From contig DCGG01000004.1 in the NCBI GenBank assembly GCA_002315455.1, forward strand, positions 1-15,480: 15,480 nt of DNA, given 5' to 3'. This document shows, piece by piece, positions 5,930-13,606 of this stretch. The notes beneath the pieces are model-generated. The model saw only the letters and a list, made by a program, of their open reading frames with translations. It searched no databases and was not told the origin of the DNA. The position numbers and the translations under genes were made by a program. This DNA is from Lentisphaeria bacterium UBA1784 (GTDB taxonomy: Bacteria; Verrucomicrobiota; Lentisphaeria; Victivallales; Victivallaceae). Each line of letters starts with the position of its first letter. Position 1 is the stretch's first letter.

Positions 5930-6988
5930 ATGGCTCTGCATCAGGACATTTCAGACAAACTGCGGAAGGCGATTTGCCTCGGACGTCTCGTTCCCGGCGA
6001 AAAATTGCCGCCGGAACCGGACCTTGCTTCCCAACTGGGGGTCTCCCGCAAGACCCTCCGGGTGGCCCTTGCCGATCTGGAGGAGTCGGGGATCATTCTC
6101 CGCCGGAAGCGGGGCGGCACCTCCATTGCACCCGATGCCTCTGCAAAACTCCGGGTGAAGTTCCGCTTCGGATATGCCTGCCGGCTGACCGGCGCAACGC
6201 TTCCGGTGACCATCGGATTCCACGACAAAAGTCCCGTCAGCCGCCTCGGGAGCCGCCTGCTCGGCAAGGGGGCGGAGATCCGGATGATCGACGGCGGAAC
6301 TCCCGAAGTCCCGGCGGGGCTGGACGGAGTCATCCTCGGCAATCCCATGCACTATTTGCCGCTCCAGAAGACGCTGGCGGAGAAACGCATCCCCCACGTG
6401 GGTTTCGAGCTGCACCCAGGATTCCCCGGATGCTGTACCGTTTCCGCGGATGACCGCGCCGCCGCCCGGCAGTGCGTCCGGGATCTCGCGGAGCGGGGCT
6501 TCCGGAGGATCGCTTTCATCGGCGGCCGGCTGGGTGACCCGGCCGTGCCCACCGGCATCCGCCGCCGGACGGAGGGGTTTCTCGCGGAATGCGCCGCGCT
6601 GGACCTTCCCATTCAGGAGCAGGCGGTGTTCAACCTTGAGCAGCAGGACGAAAGTTCCGAGCTTCTCTATGAACTCCCCAAGCGTATCGCGGGATGCGAC
6701 GCCGTGGTCTGCGCCCTCGGGCAGAGCATTCTCGAACTGGAGCGGCTGCGGCTGATCTGCGGTGCGCGGCTGATCCCGGCCCTTGAGGTGCGGGGGGTGG
6801 ATCTCCATCCCTTCGACCACCCGGAACTCTGGGCGCAGCTGGAACGGTACCGGGGCTTCTGCAAACCCCACGAAGCGCTGGCGGAGACGGCGGAGAAACT
6901 GCTTCTCTGCTTCCTTGCGGAACCGGATTTCGTCCCGGAGGAAGTCAAACTCCCCTACGAGGAAAACATCTGCGACAACAGAAGATAA
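5930..6988 (+). CDS. GntR-family transcriptional regulator with LacI-type sugar-sensing domain
   Basis: This 352-residue cytoplasmic DNA-binding protein has a GntR winged helix-turn-helix at about 1-70 (ISDKLRKAICLGRLVPGEKLPPE, then LGVSRKTLRVALADLEESGIILRRKRGGT). Residues 75-335 are a periplasmic-binding-protein/LacI-like effector domain. LacI landmarks there are LDGVILGNP at 131-139, VSADDRAAARQCVRDLAERGFRRIAFIGG at 171-199, and a later GCDAVVCALG segment at 255-264. This architecture is that of AraR-type regulators, which release DNA when they bind a sugar. Translation may start from AAAGG at 5914-5918 (11 nt spacing); GGGAG at 5923-5927 lies too close. It is the first gene of the operon and probably controls it, and perhaps P1 and P3. 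The ligand is unknown, most likely a breakdown product of the target glycan. Confidence 0.9.
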   Translation: MALHQDISDKLRKAICLGRLVPGEKLPPEPDLASQLGVSRKTLRVALADLEESGIILRRKRGGTSIAPDASAKLRVKFRFGYACRLTGATLPVTIGFHDKSPVSRLGSRLLGKGAEIRMIDGGTPEVPAGLDGVILGNPMHYLPLQKTLAEKRIPHVGFELHPGFPGCCTVSADDRAAARQCVRDLAERGFRRIAFIGGRLGDPAVPTGIRRRTEGFLAECAALDLPIQEQAVFNLEQQDESSELLYELPKRIAGCDAVVCALGQSILELERLRLICGARLIPALEVRGVDLHPFDHPELWAQLERYRGFCKPHEALAETAEKLLLCFLAEPDFVPEEVKLPYEENICDNRR

Positions 6989-7013
6989 CCCTTTTTCAGA
7001 AAGGAACACAACC

Positions 7014-8222
7014 ATGAAACAGACCAAGATCGCCATAGTCGGATTCGGCAACCGCGCCTACTCTTTCGTCGTGCCGCTGCTGAAGCCGGAATTCCACGAC
7101 CGCGCGAAGATCGTTGCCGTGCTGGACAACGACCCCGTCAAGCTGGATTTCGCCAAGGGCGCCCTGAAGGACGAACCACAGGTGGAATACTTCACCGATC
7201 AGGCGTCCTTTTTCAAGGTAGAAGCCGACGTAGTGCTGGTGACTCCGCCACAGTTCGCCCACAGGGAGATCGCCTGCGCCGCGCTGGATGCCGGATACAA
7301 CGTCTTCCTCGAAAAGCCCATGGCCCGCAACACCGAGGAGTGCCGCGCCATCATTGAGGCGGAGAAGCGCTCCGGCAAAACGGTTTTCATGGGGTTCAAC
7401 CTGCGGCACCATCCGGTCTGCACAGAAATCGAACGCCAGCTCGCCAAGGCGGGCCGGATGCAGCAGATCATCTGCACGGACTTCTACTCCGGCGGATACA
7501 GTTACTTCCAGCGCTGGCACCGCCTCTCCGCCAACTCCGGCGGTCTGGTGGTGGAGAAGGGCTGCCACAGCATTGACCTCATCAACCGCTACGCCAACAG
7601 CACTCCGGTGCGGGTCAGCGCCTTCGGAGGACGGGACCGCTTCAATCCGGACCCGGAGGGCGCCGACTACTGCTCCAAGTGCAAAAAAGCCGATCGTTGT
7701 CCCTACTACTGCGACATGGACAAGATGGAAGCCCTCACACTCCACAACACCGGGATCCCGGGCATCGTGGTCAACGGCGGCCAGAAACTGGACCTCTGCG
7801 TCTTCAACACCGAGAAGGACACCGACGACAACACCGTCGTGATGATCGAGTATGCCAACGGCTGCCGGGCGATGCTGGCGGAGTGCTTCACCAGTTCGGT
7901 GAGCCGGACCTCCGGGCGCCAGTTCGTGCTGAACGGCTGGGATGGGCAGATCTGGAGTTCGCTCTCCGAGCGGGTGGTGCGGTTTTACCCCAACTGCCCC
8001 GGCGACAAAGGGCCAGAGCCGGAGGTGATCAACGTGCCGCCCTCGGATGGTTCCCACGGCGGCGCCGACAACATCATGCTGAACTACGTCCTCGACTGCC
8101 TGCAGAACAACAAGCCAAACACCCGGATGCTCACCCTGGACGGCTACTATTCCGTGGCCGTGGCGGCGGCGGCGGAACAGGCTGTCCGCGAAGGCAAAGT
8201 CGTCGAGATCAAGCAACTCTGA
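7014..8222 (+). CDS. Gfo/Idh/MocA family NAD(P)-dependent oxidoreductase (copy 1)
   Basis: This is a 402-residue cytoplasmic dehydrogenase-type protein. An N-terminal Rossmann fold begins IAIVGFGNRA (6-15). The EKP motif is at 100-102, with K101 the usual catalytic or cofactor lysine, and RWHRLSANSGGLVVEKGCHSIDLI (167-190) matches the active-site GxH..D helix. Family members oxidise or reduce sugar hydroxyls; some use transient oxidation to cleave glycosides. A cysteine cluster, C220, C223, C229 and C233, sits in the C-terminal domain and may bind a metal or be structural; the copy at 12273 has a related cluster. The Shine-Dalgarno AAGGA at 7001-7005 is 8 nt before the ATG. Twenty-five nt separate it from the regulator gene and 18 nt from the next gene. 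Substrate unknown. Confidence 0.9.
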   Translation: MKQTKIAIVGFGNRAYSFVVPLLKPEFHDRAKIVAVLDNDPVKLDFAKGALKDEPQVEYFTDQASFFKVEADVVLVTPPQFAHREIACAALDAGYNVFLEKPMARNTEECRAIIEAEKRSGKTVFMGFNLRHHPVCTEIERQLAKAGRMQQIICTDFYSGGYSYFQRWHRLSANSGGLVVEKGCHSIDLINRYANSTPVRVSAFGGRDRFNPDPEGADYCSKCKKADRCPYYCDMDKMEALTLHNTGIPGIVVNGGQKLDLCVFNTEKDTDDNTVVMIEYANGCRAMLAECFTSSVSRTSGRQFVLNGWDGQIWSSLSERVVRFYPNCPGDKGPEPEVINVPPSDGSHGGADNIMLNYVLDCLQNNKPNTRMLTLDGYYSVAVAAAAEQAVREGKVVEIKQL

Positions 8223-8240
8223 ACCTTGTTGGCACCCCGA

Positions 8241-11200
8241 ATGAAACCGTTTATTTTCTCCATCAAGAATGTCTTTCCGGCGCTGTTTCTCGGACTCTCC
8301 CTCTGCGGTGCGGAATATTTTCTCGCGCCCGGCGGAGACGGTGATGCAGCCATCGCAAAACTTCAGCCCGGCGACACCCTTTGGGTGAAGAAGGGCCGCC
8401 ACAAACCGATCAGAAACGTAATCAGCGTCAAAGGGACAAAAGAGAAGCCCATCGTGATCCGGGGCGAGGACCCGGACCTGTGCGTATTCTCCTCCTGGAG
8501 CGATTTCCGGGACCTCGCATGGGAACCGGTAGAGGGCAAGCGCTTCGTCTGGAGCGCGCCCTTCCCCGAATTCGCCATTGCCGTGACGGAGATCCAGCAC
8601 TGCACCCTCCTGATGCAGGCGCCGGACGTGGCCGCCATGCCCCTCTACCGGGGAAGTTTCCTCTATGACGCCAAGACGAAGCGGCTCTACGTCCACAGTT
8701 CCACCGGGGAGAAGCCGGAGTCCGGACTGCGGGTCACGGTCTTTTCCGGACACATCATGGCGATCAGCGATGCGGAATATCTGGTGCTGAAGGACCTGAC
8801 CTTCCTCGGCGCCGCCCACAAGGTGCCGCGGCTCTCGGCGCTGGGAGCCGCCATCCGCACCAAGAAAACGAAACACCTCACCATCGAAGGGTGCTCCTTC
8901 CTCTTCAACTACGGTGGGATCAACGTCACGGATTCCTGCGTGGACACCACGGTGAAAAACTGCTTCTTCCGCAAGAACATCTCCCCCGGATACTCCGAGA
9001 TGGCCCAGCTCTTCTTCGGCAGCCGGAGCACCGGCGGCAAGGCGCTGAACAACCTGATCGTGGACGGACAGACACACGGCCTGCGGTTCTATTCCGGCAC
9101 GGGCGATTGCACCGCCATCGGCAACGTCGTGGTCAACGAGATGAACGCCATCTACTTCAAAGCCTCCCGGCCGCCCCGGAAGGCGGAGCGCAACGTCTCC
9201 GTCTCCAACGCGGTATTCAGCTTCAGCGACATGCAGGGCGGCTCCCCCATCCAAAGCGCCAACAACACCCTGGAGCAAACGGTCCATCACCATACCGCAG
9301 ACAGGAGCGATCTGATCTTCAAAAAGGGGGCGGACATACACTTCTGCGCGCCGGAATTCTACGACTTCCGGCTGCAGGGAGACTCCCCGGCGCTGGGCAA
9401 AGGAGCCTATCCCGATCCGGCGCCGGTGATCTATCTCGATCCTGCCGGTTCCGATGAAAACAGGGGCGACAGTCAACGCAAGCCTCTCAAGACCGCCGCC
9501 GCCGCAGTAAAGGCCTGCCCGGCGGGCGGGACCATCTACGCCGCCGAGGGAAGTTCGTTCCCGGAGATCCGCGTTGATAAAGCCCTGACTCTCCGGGGCC
9601 GGGGCAGGAATCCCTCCGTCCGCTTCGGCAAGGTGGAGGTGATGGCTCCGGGAGTGACTCTTGAGAACTGCAAGGCTGACGCCGTCTCCGGCTCCGGCGC
9701 GGAGAATCTGCATCTCCGCCGCATGGACGTCGGCAAGCTGGAACTCCTCCATTCCCCCGGCGCCAAACTCTACCGCTGCGCCGTCAGAGAGCGGAAACTG
9801 GATGCGCCTCTCGCCCGGGAGGTATTCTCCGAAACGGTCGCTTATCATGCAATCCCGGCAGGTCCCTGTGATTTCGAGGCGAAAGCCCCCGTTCCCTCGG
9901 TGGAGAAACTGCGCGCGGAAGCGCTTTGGCCGGAAGGCGCCGCCATCCGCTGGGAGACCCCTTCTCTCGGCACCGACAGCTGGCGGCTGAAGGAGGACTG
10001 GTGGCAGAAGCGTCCCGTGACCTGTTTCCTCGAGTACGGAGAGACTCCGGAGTGCAAAAACTCCGTGCCCTCCCTCGGGGAACTCTGGCACAGCATCAAT
10101 CTGCAGGGATTGAAGCCCGGCACGCGCTATTTCTACCGGGTCCGGGTGCCGGAAAGACCTCATGCGCTGAGCAAGGAAGGGAACGTTTTCCCCTATAACG
10201 TCCCCGGGTACGCCACGGTTTGGAACAAAGGGCTGACCTCCGAGGTGCAGACTTTCGAGACGCCCAAGTCCGCGGAGGTCCGGCCCCGGATCATCCGCGT
10301 CAAACCGGGGGAACTCACCGCTGTCTCCGAAACGGTGCAGGCGGGGGACACCATCGTTCTCGCCCCCGGGATCTATCATGAGACCTTCAAACCCGCCCTC
10401 TCCGGACGGCCCGGCGCGCCCATCACCATCCGCTCGGAGGAACCGGGGGAAGCGGTCCTCGACGGCCGGGACCACCTGATGCCCGGCGGCATCTATCTGG
10501 ACGGCGTCAGCGACGTCGTCGTGGACGGCCTCACCTTCCGGAACTTCGGCAACAAACTCTTCTCCAGCCGCGCCGGTATGGAATACGGGCAGCTCCAACT
10601 GGTTCGCGCCAGGCGGATCACCGTGAAAAACTGCCGCTTCCTCTGCGGCCGGGTCTATCAGCAGGGGATCAGCGTGAAACTCTCCTCGGACGTTCTGGTG
10701 GAAAACAACCTCTTCTGCGATGGCGTCTATGCCATCGTCGGAGGGAACAACGGCTCCATCACCGTGAAGAACAACACCTTCTACTACAACCAGTTGCATC
10801 ACGTCGTGCTGACGGCGTTCCAACCCGGGGCCAGATTCACCTTCCGGAACAACCTGATGCTGGGGATCATCCCCTCCAAGGCCAAGAAGGGCAACCAGCT
10901 GGTAGGAGTCCCCTCCGCAGGGCCGGGTGCTCCGCTTCTGGACGTGGATGAAAACGTCTGGTACTTCCCCAAGGAGAACCGGGTCCGCGCCTGCGGGTTC
11001 ATGGACGGCAAGGTACTCCCCGCGCAGGATGAACTCTGCGGTCTGCCCCGGCTTCAGAAGGAGTTGAAACTGGACCTCCACGGCAGGCAGATCGAGGCGT
11101 TCCGCTTCAGGACCAGTCCCTTCTTCGATCCCTTCGACGAGCGGAGCGGCTACGGGAAGGAGTGGATTGACAAGGTGGCGAAGGGATGGCTTCCCGCTCC

Positions 11201-11261
11201 CGGCGACATGGACCCCGATCCCGCGCTGAAACTGGACGGTGCCGGATGCCGGGGGATCTGA
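8241..11261 (+). CDS. Secreted right-handed beta-helix protein (polysaccharide lyase-like), multidomain
   Basis: This 1006-residue exported protein has a signal peptide (1-24, cleavage probably A24|E25). Parallel beta-helix region I (about 25-375) opens with AAIAKLQPGDTLWVKKGRH and KPIVIRGEDPD, as in chondroitinase B/alginate lyase-type helices. A short second helix-like stretch (about 396-515) begins VIYLDPAGSDENRGDSQRKP, resembling DUF1565 domains. A fibronectin III-like domain (about 555-675) has CFLEYGETPE and LKPGTRYFYRVRV. Helix region III (about 685-880) has AGDTIVLAPGIYHE, APITIRSEEPGEAVLDG and repeated VKNCRF/VENNLF/VKNNTF rungs. The fold suggests binding or elimination-cleavage of an acidic polysaccharide outside the cytoplasm; I cannot assign catalytic residues. 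ATG 8241 fits the signal peptide. TTG codons at 8226 and 8229 are in frame, and no Shine-Dalgarno is evident, so translation may depend on coupling to the gene 18 nt upstream. Confidence 0.85.
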   Translation: MKPFIFSIKNVFPALFLGLSLCGAEYFLAPGGDGDAAIAKLQPGDTLWVKKGRHKPIRNVISVKGTKEKPIVIRGEDPDLCVFSSWSDFRDLAWEPVEGKRFVWSAPFPEFAIAVTEIQHCTLLMQAPDVAAMPLYRGSFLYDAKTKRLYVHSSTGEKPESGLRVTVFSGHIMAISDAEYLVLKDLTFLGAAHKVPRLSALGAAIRTKKTKHLTIEGCSFLFNYGGINVTDSCVDTTVKNCFFRKNISPGYSEMAQLFFGSRSTGGKALNNLIVDGQTHGLRFYSGTGDCTAIGNVVVNEMNAIYFKASRPPRKAERNVSVSNAVFSFSDMQGGSPIQSANNTLEQTVHHHTADRSDLIFKKGADIHFCAPEFYDFRLQGDSPALGKGAYPDPAPVIYLDPAGSDENRGDSQRKPLKTAAAAVKACPAGGTIYAAEGSSFPEIRVDKALTLRGRGRNPSVRFGKVEVMAPGVTLENCKADAVSGSGAENLHLRRMDVGKLELLHSPGAKLYRCAVRERKLDAPLAREVFSETVAYHAIPAGPCDFEAKAPVPSVEKLRAEALWPEGAAIRWETPSLGTDSWRLKEDWWQKRPVTCFLEYGETPECKNSVPSLGELWHSINLQGLKPGTRYFYRVRVPERPHALSKEGNVFPYNVPGYATVWNKGLTSEVQTFETPKSAEVRPRIIRVKPGELTAVSETVQAGDTIVLAPGIYHETFKPALSGRPGAPITIRSEEPGEAVLDGRDHLMPGGIYLDGVSDVVVDGLTFRNFGNKLFSSRAGMEYGQLQLVRARRITVKNCRFLCGRVYQQGISVKLSSDVLVENNLFCDGVYAIVGGNNGSITVKNNTFYYNQLHHVVLTAFQPGARFTFRNNLMLGIIPSKAKKGNQLVGVPSAGPGAPLLDVDENVWYFPKENRVRACGFMDGKVLPAQDELCGLPRLQKELKLDLHGRQIEAFRFRTSPFFDPFDERSGYGKEWIDKVAKGWLPAPGDMDPDPALKLDGAGCRGI

Positions 11262-11296
11262 TCCCCCGGACCGGCGAAAAACTCAGGAGCAAGACC

Positions 11297-12175
11297 ATGC
11301 ACCATTATGCGATCTCATTTCCGGACTCCCGGGTCGCTGACCCCGAGTGGCAGGAGGCGATGCGTGCTTCCGCCATCCGGCGGATCGAATTTTCCATCGG
11401 TCATGCGGAGGACGCTCATGCCATGGAGGAGATCCGCCACCGGATCGCCGTCCTTCAGGCGCTTCAGACGGAGGACGTCCTCACGGTGGCGAGCATCCAC
11501 ATCCCCTTCGGGGGCCGGTGGAACATCGCGCATCCGGATGAATCCGCCCGGCGAAAGGCAGTGGAACTCATTCTGGAGACTTTTGAGTTTACCGCTCCTT
11601 TGCAATGCCGGGACTACACCCTCCACCCCAGCGCGGAACCCATTGCTCCGGAAGACCGGCGCAAAGCCATGGAGCAGTCCCGCCGCTCCCTCTGTGAACT
11701 TGCTCCCGAAGCGCATCGCCGGGGACTTCGCATCAACGTGGAAGATCTACCCCGAACCTGCCTTGGTCGCGACGAAGAGGAGATGGCCGCTCTGTTGGAG
11801 GGGCTTCCGGAGGAGTTCGGTTACTGCTTTGACGTCAATCACTTCTGCAATGCAGCAGACCGCTGTCCCGGACTTATCGGGCGCTTCGGCACGCGCATCC
11901 GCACTTTTCATTTTTCCGATTACGACGGCATTGACGAGTGCCATTGGTATCCGGGGCTGGGCGTGTTGGATTGGGTGCGGGTCATGGATGCCGTCTCGCG
12001 TCTGCCGCAGGAGGTGCTTCTGATTTTCGAGACCTACGGTTTCGTCAAGGCGCCCCAGTGGCAGTCCCGGAGCGTCAGCGACCGGATCGTCTGTGCCAAT
12101 GCGGCGAAATGTGCCTGCTATCTGGAGCATGCCGCTGAATTCGAGGCGCGTGTCCGGAGGTTCTCCGACCGTTGA
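11297..12175 (+). CDS. Sugar phosphate isomerase/epimerase-like TIM barrel protein (copy 2)
   Basis: This 292-residue protein is of the xylose isomerase-like TIM barrel superfamily. Predicted metal-site residues are E149 (INVEDLP), D179 and H182 (CFDVNHF), H205 and D208 (TFHFSDYDG), H216 (ECHWYPGLG) and E245 (LIFETYG). It shares this layout with the protein at 826-1656 but little overall sequence, so it is a paralogue of different specificity rather than a recent copy. The frame is open upstream into the beta-helix gene. ATG 11297 is preferred because AGGAG at 11285-11289 lies 7 nt before it and because the barrel starts immediately. It is the last gene of the P2 operon, 35 nt after the beta-helix gene. 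It plausibly acts on the product of the operon's oxidoreductase, by inference from gene order. Confidence 0.85.
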   Translation: MHHYAISFPDSRVADPEWQEAMRASAIRRIEFSIGHAEDAHAMEEIRHRIAVLQALQTEDVLTVASIHIPFGGRWNIAHPDESARRKAVELILETFEFTAPLQCRDYTLHPSAEPIAPEDRRKAMEQSRRSLCELAPEAHRRGLRINVEDLPRTCLGRDEEEMAALLEGLPEEFGYCFDVNHFCNAADRCPGLIGRFGTRIRTFHFSDYDGIDECHWYPGLGVLDWVRVMDAVSRLPQEVLLIFETYGFVKAPQWQSRSVSDRIVCANAAKCACYLEHAAEFEARVRRFSDR

Positions 12176-12179
12176 AAGC
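12166..12179 (+). repeat. Shared block 1, copy 2 (stop codon region before P3)
   Basis: This is identical to 2569-2582. Here it is followed after 8 nt by CCCGGGTTTTCCGC (12188-12201), matching CCCGGGAAATCCGC (2596-2609) before P1 except at two bases in the central W run. Confidence 0.5.
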
Positions 12180-12201
12180 GGCGGGGGCCCGGGTTTTCCG
12201 C

Positions 12202-12230
12202 TTGCAAACGCCCCCCTTCCGGTGTATATT
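12202..12230 (+). promoter_or_regulatory. Promoter P3 (sigma-70-like) for the oxidoreductase-lyase pair
   Basis: The -35 is TTGCAA at 12202-12207, the spacer is 17 nt, and the -10 is TATATT at 12225-12230. The hexamers and spacing match P1, and CCGG lies two bases before the -10 in both. The predicted start is near 12237, giving a leader of about 36 nt. The promoter lies in the only non-coding gap between the isomerase gene and the next oxidoreductase gene. Confidence 0.7.
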
Positions 12231-12245
12231 TGACAATCCGTGTCA
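12231..12245. promoter_or_regulatory. Candidate operator: TGACA/TGTCA dyad over the P3 start site
   Basis: TGACA (12231-12235) and TGTCA (12241-12245) form a perfect inverted repeat with a 5-nt centre. It begins immediately after the -10 and covers the predicted transcription start. This is the classical place for a repressor site, and the GntR-LacI protein is a candidate binder. Confidence 0.5.
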
Positions 12246-12272
12246 TTTTTACAAATCCAAAGGGGGAAAATC

Positions 12273-13580
12273 ATGGAAACCAGCAAAGCGCCGGTATCGG
12301 CGGTGATTTTGGGTGCAGGGCACCGGTCCCATTGTTACGCGGAACTGGCGCTGAAGCGTCCCGATCTGCTGAAGATCGTGGGCGTCGCCGACCTCAATCC
12401 AGACCGTATTGCCTACACCGCGAAACGTTTCCAGTTGAAGCCGGAGCAGTGCTTCGCTTCCGCGGAGGAGTTTTACCGCAAGGGGCGCATCGCCGATGCG
12501 GTCATCAACGGCACCGGCGATCCCCAGCACGTCCCCACCACGCTCCCCCTGCTGGAACTGGGCTACGACGTGCTTCTGGAGAAGCCCTTCGCCATCAATG
12601 AGACCGAGGGAGAGGCTCTCGCCGCCGCCGCCGCGAAGAGTTCCGGGAAGGTGATGATCTGCCACGTGCTGCGCTATGCACCCTTCTACGTGGAGATCAA
12701 GAAGCGGCTTCTCGCAGGCGAGATCGGAGACATTTTCAGCATCACCACCTCCGAACACGTGAGTTACCACCACTATTCCAGCGTCTTCGTCCGGGGGCGG
12801 TGGCACCGTCTGGAGGAGGGCAAATCCACCTTCCTCATGCAGAAGTGCTGTCACGATCTGGACCTCATCAGCTGGTTCATGAGCGGGATCGCCCCGGTAC
12901 GGGTCTCCAGCCTCGGCAGTCTCAACTACTTCAACGCCGCCCACGCGCCGGAAAAATCCGGGACCCACTGCCTCGTCAACTGCCCCTGCGAGAAGGATTG
13001 CCTCTATTCGGCGCGGAAACTGATCCTCGACCACGATGGCCTCTGGCTGGACTACCTCGCTCCCGAACTGGTCTACCGGGACCGTTCCCGTCCGGCGGTG
13101 GAGGCGGTCCTGCGGGACACCTCCCGCAACTGCGGCCGGTGCGTCTTCAAGATGGACAACGACCTCGTGGACCGTCAGCACGTGACCATCGAATTCGCCA
13201 GCGGTGTCCTCGCCACCCACGAACTGGTGGGCGGCACCAGCCGTCCCATGCGGAAGATCCACATCATCGGCAGCAAAGGCGAAATCATGGGCATCTTCGA
13301 CGATCAGAAGTTCACGGTGACCCGGCCCCGTCCGGAGGCCCCCATCGGACAGGAGTACGACATCGAGGAGATCGACCTCGGCCCCAAGGGCGACGTTTCC
13401 GGCGCCACCGCCAGCCACGGCGGAGCGGATGACATTCTACCCTACGATTTCATCTCCCTCGTCCGGGGGGAGACGCCCAGCATCTCCTGTACCATTCTGG
13501 AGGACTCCCTCAACGGCCACCGGATCGGTTTCGCCGCCGACCGCGCCATGCGGGAGCGTCGGGTGATCGATCTGAACTGA
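12273..13580 (+). CDS. Gfo/Idh/MocA family NAD(P)-dependent oxidoreductase (copy 2)
   Basis: This is a 435-residue cytoplasmic protein. The Rossmann fold opens at VSAVILGAGHRS (8-19), the EKP motif is at 103-105, and the active-site segment is FLMQKCCHDLDLI (187-199). It carries C233, C237, C239 and C243, followed by YSARK, and a second pair C287/C290 (NCGRCVF), then a DNDLVDRQHVTIEF strand. This cysteine arrangement is typical of one Gfo/Idh/MocA subgroup and may bind metal. The Shine-Dalgarno AAGGGGG at 12259-12265 lies 7 nt before ATG 12273. It is the first gene after P3 and is followed after 26 nt by the heparinase-like lyase, so the two probably share a transcript. Oxidation or reduction of a sugar released by that lyase is a reasonable inference. 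Confidence 0.9.
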   Translation: METSKAPVSAVILGAGHRSHCYAELALKRPDLLKIVGVADLNPDRIAYTAKRFQLKPEQCFASAEEFYRKGRIADAVINGTGDPQHVPTTLPLLELGYDVLLEKPFAINETEGEALAAAAAKSSGKVMICHVLRYAPFYVEIKKRLLAGEIGDIFSITTSEHVSYHHYSSVFVRGRWHRLEEGKSTFLMQKCCHDLDLISWFMSGIAPVRVSSLGSLNYFNAAHAPEKSGTHCLVNCPCEKDCLYSARKLILDHDGLWLDYLAPELVYRDRSRPAVEAVLRDTSRNCGRCVFKMDNDLVDRQHVTIEFASGVLATHELVGGTSRPMRKIHIIGSKGEIMGIFDDQKFTVTRPRPEAPIGQEYDIEEIDLGPKGDVSGATASHGGADDILPYDFISLVRGETPSISCTILEDSLNGHRIGFAADRAMRERRVIDLN

Positions 13581-13606
13581 AGCCCCGTATCCGCGGAGGA
13601 ACTCCC

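Noticed and set aside
8301..8315. Possible lipobox (LSLC) in the beta-helix protein signal peptide.
   Set aside because: The residue before Cys is Leu rather than Gly/Ala/Ser, and a normal signal peptidase I site (CGA|E) follows.
6996..11081. A 1361-codon open frame on the minus strand, antisense to the oxidoreductase and beta-helix genes.
   Set aside because: The translation is low-complexity, His/Gly/Asp/Val-rich and without domain motifs, as expected opposite GC-rich genes. The + strand holds recognisable families with ribosome sites and signal peptide.
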